Assembly (NCBI RefSeq): GCF_035695185.1
Contig: NZ_DASSES010000015.1
Span: 1-64,000 of the forward strand
Source of the DNA: Frateuria_A sp035695185
GTDB taxonomy: Bacteria > Pseudomonadota > Gammaproteobacteria > Xanthomonadales > Rhodanobacteraceae
Length of the DNA stretch: 64,000 nt
Reading direction: 5' to 3'
Shown: piece after piece, positions 61,843 through 64,000 of the stretch
Position numbering within the stretch: the stretch's first letter is position 1
Layout of the letters: every line of letters starts with the position of its first letter
The notes under the pieces: generated by a model
Seen by the model: only the letters and a program-made list of their open reading frames with translations
Told to the model about the DNA's origin: nothing
The model's database searches: none
Made by a program: the position numbers and the translations under genes

Positions 61843-61845
61843 GTC

Positions 61846-62757
61846 ATGGCCGATCCGCTCTCCGAAGTCGTCACGCTGCTCCAGCCCGGGGCGGCTTTTT
61901 CCAAGCTGGTCAGCGGCGCCGGCCGGTGGCGGGTGCGCCGTACCGAGCCCGGTCGGCCGTTCTACTGCGTGGTTCTCGAGGGCTCCTGCCGGCTTGCCGT
62001 CGAAGGGCGCGAGCCGCTGATGCTCCAGGCCGACGATTTCGTGTTGATCCCCGCGGCACATCACTTCGCAACCTCGAGCCTCGATCCACCGGACGACGGC
62101 CAGGACGCCCCGCCCACCCTCCTGCCCAGCGGTGAATTTCGCCTCGGCACGGTGGAGGGGCCGCCACAGGTGCGCATGATGGTCGGCTATTGCGTCTTCG
62201 GCTCACCGGACGCCGCCATGCTGGTTTCGCTGCTGCCGCAACTGGTGTGCGTACGCGGCGACCAGCGGCTCGCCACGCTGGTGCAACTGGTCAACGAGGA
62301 ATCGCGTGGACAGCGGCCCGCCCGCGAACTGATCCTGACGCGTCTGCTGGAAGTCCTGCTGATCGAGGCACTGCGATCCACCGCAGGCACTGCTGCGTCG
62401 CCTGGGTTGCTGCGCGGCCTGGCCGACGCACGCCTTGCCGTCGCGATACGACGCATGCACGAGATGCCGACACACCCGTGGACGGTGGCCCACCTGGCGA
62501 AAGAGGCCGCACTGTCGCGCTCGGCGTTCTTCGAGCGTTTCAGCCGTGCCGTGGGGTTGACGCCCATGGAGTACCTGTTGGCCTGGCGCATGGCGTTGGC
62601 CAAGAAACTGCTGCGAAAGGGGGGCGTCACCATCACCGACGTCGCCGAGCGTGTGGGCTACGGCTCGGCAAGCACGTTCAGCGTCGCCTTCAGCCGCCAC
62701 GTCGGCATGCCGCCGGCACGCTATGCCCGCGAACCGTTGCCGGCATCCGGTATGTGA
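61846..62757 (+). CDS. AraC-family transcriptional regulator (cupin_6 type)
   Basis: 303 residues from ATG 61846: the opening MADPLSEVVTLLQP is the usual start for this subfamily, so the in-frame ATG at 61810, which would place the operator-like repeats inside the gene, was not chosen. Cupin-like sensor (FYCVVLEGSCRLAVEGREP) and C-terminal double HTH (TVAHLAKEAALSRSAFFERFSR ... TITDVAERVGYGSASTFSVAFSRH). It probably controls the divergent SDR and itself. Confidence 0.9.
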   Translation: MADPLSEVVTLLQPGAAFSKLVSGAGRWRVRRTEPGRPFYCVVLEGSCRLAVEGREPLMLQADDFVLIPAAHHFATSSLDPPDDGQDAPPTLLPSGEFRLGTVEGPPQVRMMVGYCVFGSPDAAMLVSLLPQLVCVRGDQRLATLVQLVNEESRGQRPARELILTRLLEVLLIEALRSTAGTAASPGLLRGLADARLAVAIRRMHEMPTHPWTVAHLAKEAALSRSAFFERFSRAVGLTPMEYLLAWRMALAKKLLRKGGVTITDVAERVGYGSASTFSVAFSRHVGMPPARYAREPLPASGM

Positions 62758-63118
62758 TCGTCGGAAGAGGTATTGCCCGCCAGCGCCGCATGCCGTGGCG
62801 TGGCCGGTCGGGGAGCGATTGCGTCAGGCCGAGCGGTGCGGGAGCTGCCGGGCGATGTTTGGGAGGCCATGGCTCGGGGCTCGCGACGGGGTCTTAGGCT
62901 GCTGGTCCCCGTTGATCTAGGGCGCGGCCGTCTCTGTTTGGCCAGAAAGCGATACCGTCGGTGAGCTTGTCGAGATGGCGATTAGGCCAAGTTATCGGGG
63001 GTAGACGGGCGTCTGCTTTCGACTTAACTCGGGCACACTAAGCAGGTGGCTGAAAGAGCGGGTCACTACCGCAAGCTTTTCGCTATGCATTCCGATACAA
63101 CGTAAAAGGTTCACCAAG
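62758..63118. other. 361-bp transition region with no clear gene
   Basis: No coding frame or RNA gene is recognisable. From about 62930 the sequence becomes noticeably richer in A and T. There is a plausible AAAAGG ribosome site at 63103-63108 for the gene that follows. No tRNA or obvious attachment-site repeat is visible, though the outer end of any island is beyond the window. Confidence 0.5.
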
Positions 63119-64000
63119 ATGGCTTCCCGCGAAGTAACTGCCGCCGTAGTACCCGTGCTAGAAGATCTGCTCGACGATCAACGATTGGCGCGCTTGTTTT
63201 CCGATCGCGGCAGCGCTTGTGTACTCCAACTCTGGGTCCTTCAGATCAAGGCGGAGCAGGCGACAGAGAATCGGGTGATCTACGGGCGGCTTCTTCCTTA
63301 CAACCATGCTAGCCAAGCGTGGTCAGCAAGCGACCGAGAGTGCTTTGAATCAGTCGGCAAAGCCAAGGCCCAGGTCGTTCGCCTGAATCTCTACCACTCG
63401 GCGGTGCGTAGCGCCGATGTCGTCCGCGGGCTCAGCGCAGGACGGACGATCACCGAGATCAGCCGTGAGCTCGCCTTCATGCTTCCCCCTGCGTTGGAAG
63501 AGCGTTTCGGATCAACAGCGCTAGTTCCAGATGTGATTGCCTTCCGCCCAGTCAGCTATCTGCTGAATAGGGCGGCGCTGGGGCGGCATTCGCCGGCCAG
63601 TCCGCATGAGAGTGCGGGTGCGCTGAGCGCATCGATCACACGGGTGGATAAGATCGCACTGCTGCGTGTCGACGGGTGCTTTGAGCGGACGTTGGCCCAG
63701 TTGGTCTGCCGTCGTCTCAAGGAAGACACTGGCATGGATTTTCGAGGCGCGGATAGCGCTCGGCTGGGCGACCTAGAGTGCCTAGTCTTTCCGACGTTAG
63801 ACGAGGGCCAACACAACTTACTTTCGGTGGTGCGAACCCCGGCATCCAATGGAATTCGGGTCTGCTTTGATCCTGCGCAACTTCCGGCGTTCGCGCACTT
63901 TCAGGTTCGTTTATGCATCACAAACGACCGCGAAGTGGTTTATACAGCCATTGCGTCGACGAACCAGACAGAGGGCGGGCGTGCGGAGTGCGAGTTCCGG
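63119..64000 (+). CDS. Uncharacterised large protein, 3' truncated by window edge; probable island gene
   Basis: An ATG at 63119 opens 294 codons with no stop up to the last base of the window. The N-terminus reads MASREVTAAVVPVLEDLLDD, then VLQLWVLQIKAEQ and VIYGRLLPYNHASQAW, with later ARLGDLECLVFPTLDEG. Codon choice (TTA, CTA, GTA, AGT, AAT, CAA) is unlike the rest of the window, indicating transfer. I see no enzyme motif in the visible part. The W-x-L-Q ... RLLPY pattern faintly recalls the VPA1262-type N-terminal domain found in large proteins of mobile/defence islands, but that is weak. Confidence 0.7.
   Translation, partial: MASREVTAAVVPVLEDLLDDQRLARLFSDRGSACVLQLWVLQIKAEQATENRVIYGRLLPYNHASQAWSASDRECFESVGKAKAQVVRLNLYHSAVRSADVVRGLSAGRTITEISRELAFMLPPALEERFGSTALVPDVIAFRPVSYLLNRAALGRHSPASPHESAGALSASITRVDKIALLRVDGCFERTLAQLVCRRLKEDTGMDFRGADSARLGDLECLVFPTLDEGQHNLLSVVRTPASNGIRVCFDPAQLPAFAHFQVRLCITNDREVVYTAIASTNQTEGGRAECEFR

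Noticed and set aside
61810..61845. Upstream ATG at 61810 as the AraC start
   Set aside because: It would put the AT-rich promoter core and the 21-bp repeats inside the gene; the family normally begins at the 61846 methionine.

Overview
The window is GC-rich, gene-dense DNA from a chromosome, with many ATGA/GTGA stop-start overlaps. Gene content points to a gammaproteobacterium of the Xanthomonadales/Lysobacterales, plausibly Rhodanobacteraceae (Dyella, Luteibacter, Rhodanobacter type). This is an inference from the spore-coat-U fimbriae, CRP/Clp-like boxes, a Wsp-like chemosensory array and abundant c-di-GMP domains; no rRNA or other phylogenetic marker is present.

Layout. 1-1820: sulfide/persulfide detoxification (DUF442 protein, TauE/SafE permease, persulfide dioxygenase-like hydrolase). 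2025-5259: envelope glycan genes (GT-C glycosyltransferase, PIG-L deacetylase, PAP2 phosphatase). 5517-11810: two-component system translationally coupled to a tripartite ABC efflux pump. 11858-20309: two convergent operons that look like one undescribed biosynthetic locus: hydrolase, two half-size ArnE/F-like flippases and a DegT aminotransferase on +; HAD phosphatase, class-III aminotransferase, ACP, ketosynthase, GNAT and arginase-fold protein on -. 20570-20870: relic gene. 21079-26138: chaperone-usher fimbrial operon on -, whose usher carries two N-terminal AMIN domains.

26692-51146 is a 24-kb signalling island: a PAS kinase and receiver, a PAS-GGDEF-EAL-REC protein, a ten-PAS hybrid kinase, REC-EAL proteins, a double-receiver protein, then a Wsp-like array (CheW, CheR-TPR, CheW, MCP, CheA-REC, CheB) ending in a hybrid kinase and a second REC-EAL. 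There is no intact diguanylate cyclase, so the outputs seem to lower c-di-GMP. The island is bracketed by two fimbrial transcription units on - (the operon at 26138 and an orphan subunit at 51596). Both have the same upstream design: twin CRP/Clp-like palindromes exactly 25 bp apart about 290-300 bp before the start codon, then a conserved ~115-nt leader. In the first unit an intrinsic terminator lies between leader and start codon, and a second one lies inside the chaperone signal-peptide codons. This paired leader/promoter arrangement beside a c-di-GMP-lowering island is the best candidate for a new regulatory system.

52031-62757 is a mixed stress region: a cysteine-less DksA-like protein with a KfrA-like protein, a damaged DUF1993 locus, GST, OsmC, two AraC regulators, a quinone oxidoreductase-like protein, AhpD-like protein, MsrB-MsrA and an SDR, interspersed with frameshifted relics (ferritin-like, LysR). 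From about 62.9 kb the base and codon composition becomes visibly more AT-rich, and a large uncharacterised gene (from 63119) runs off the end, probably the edge of a transferred island.
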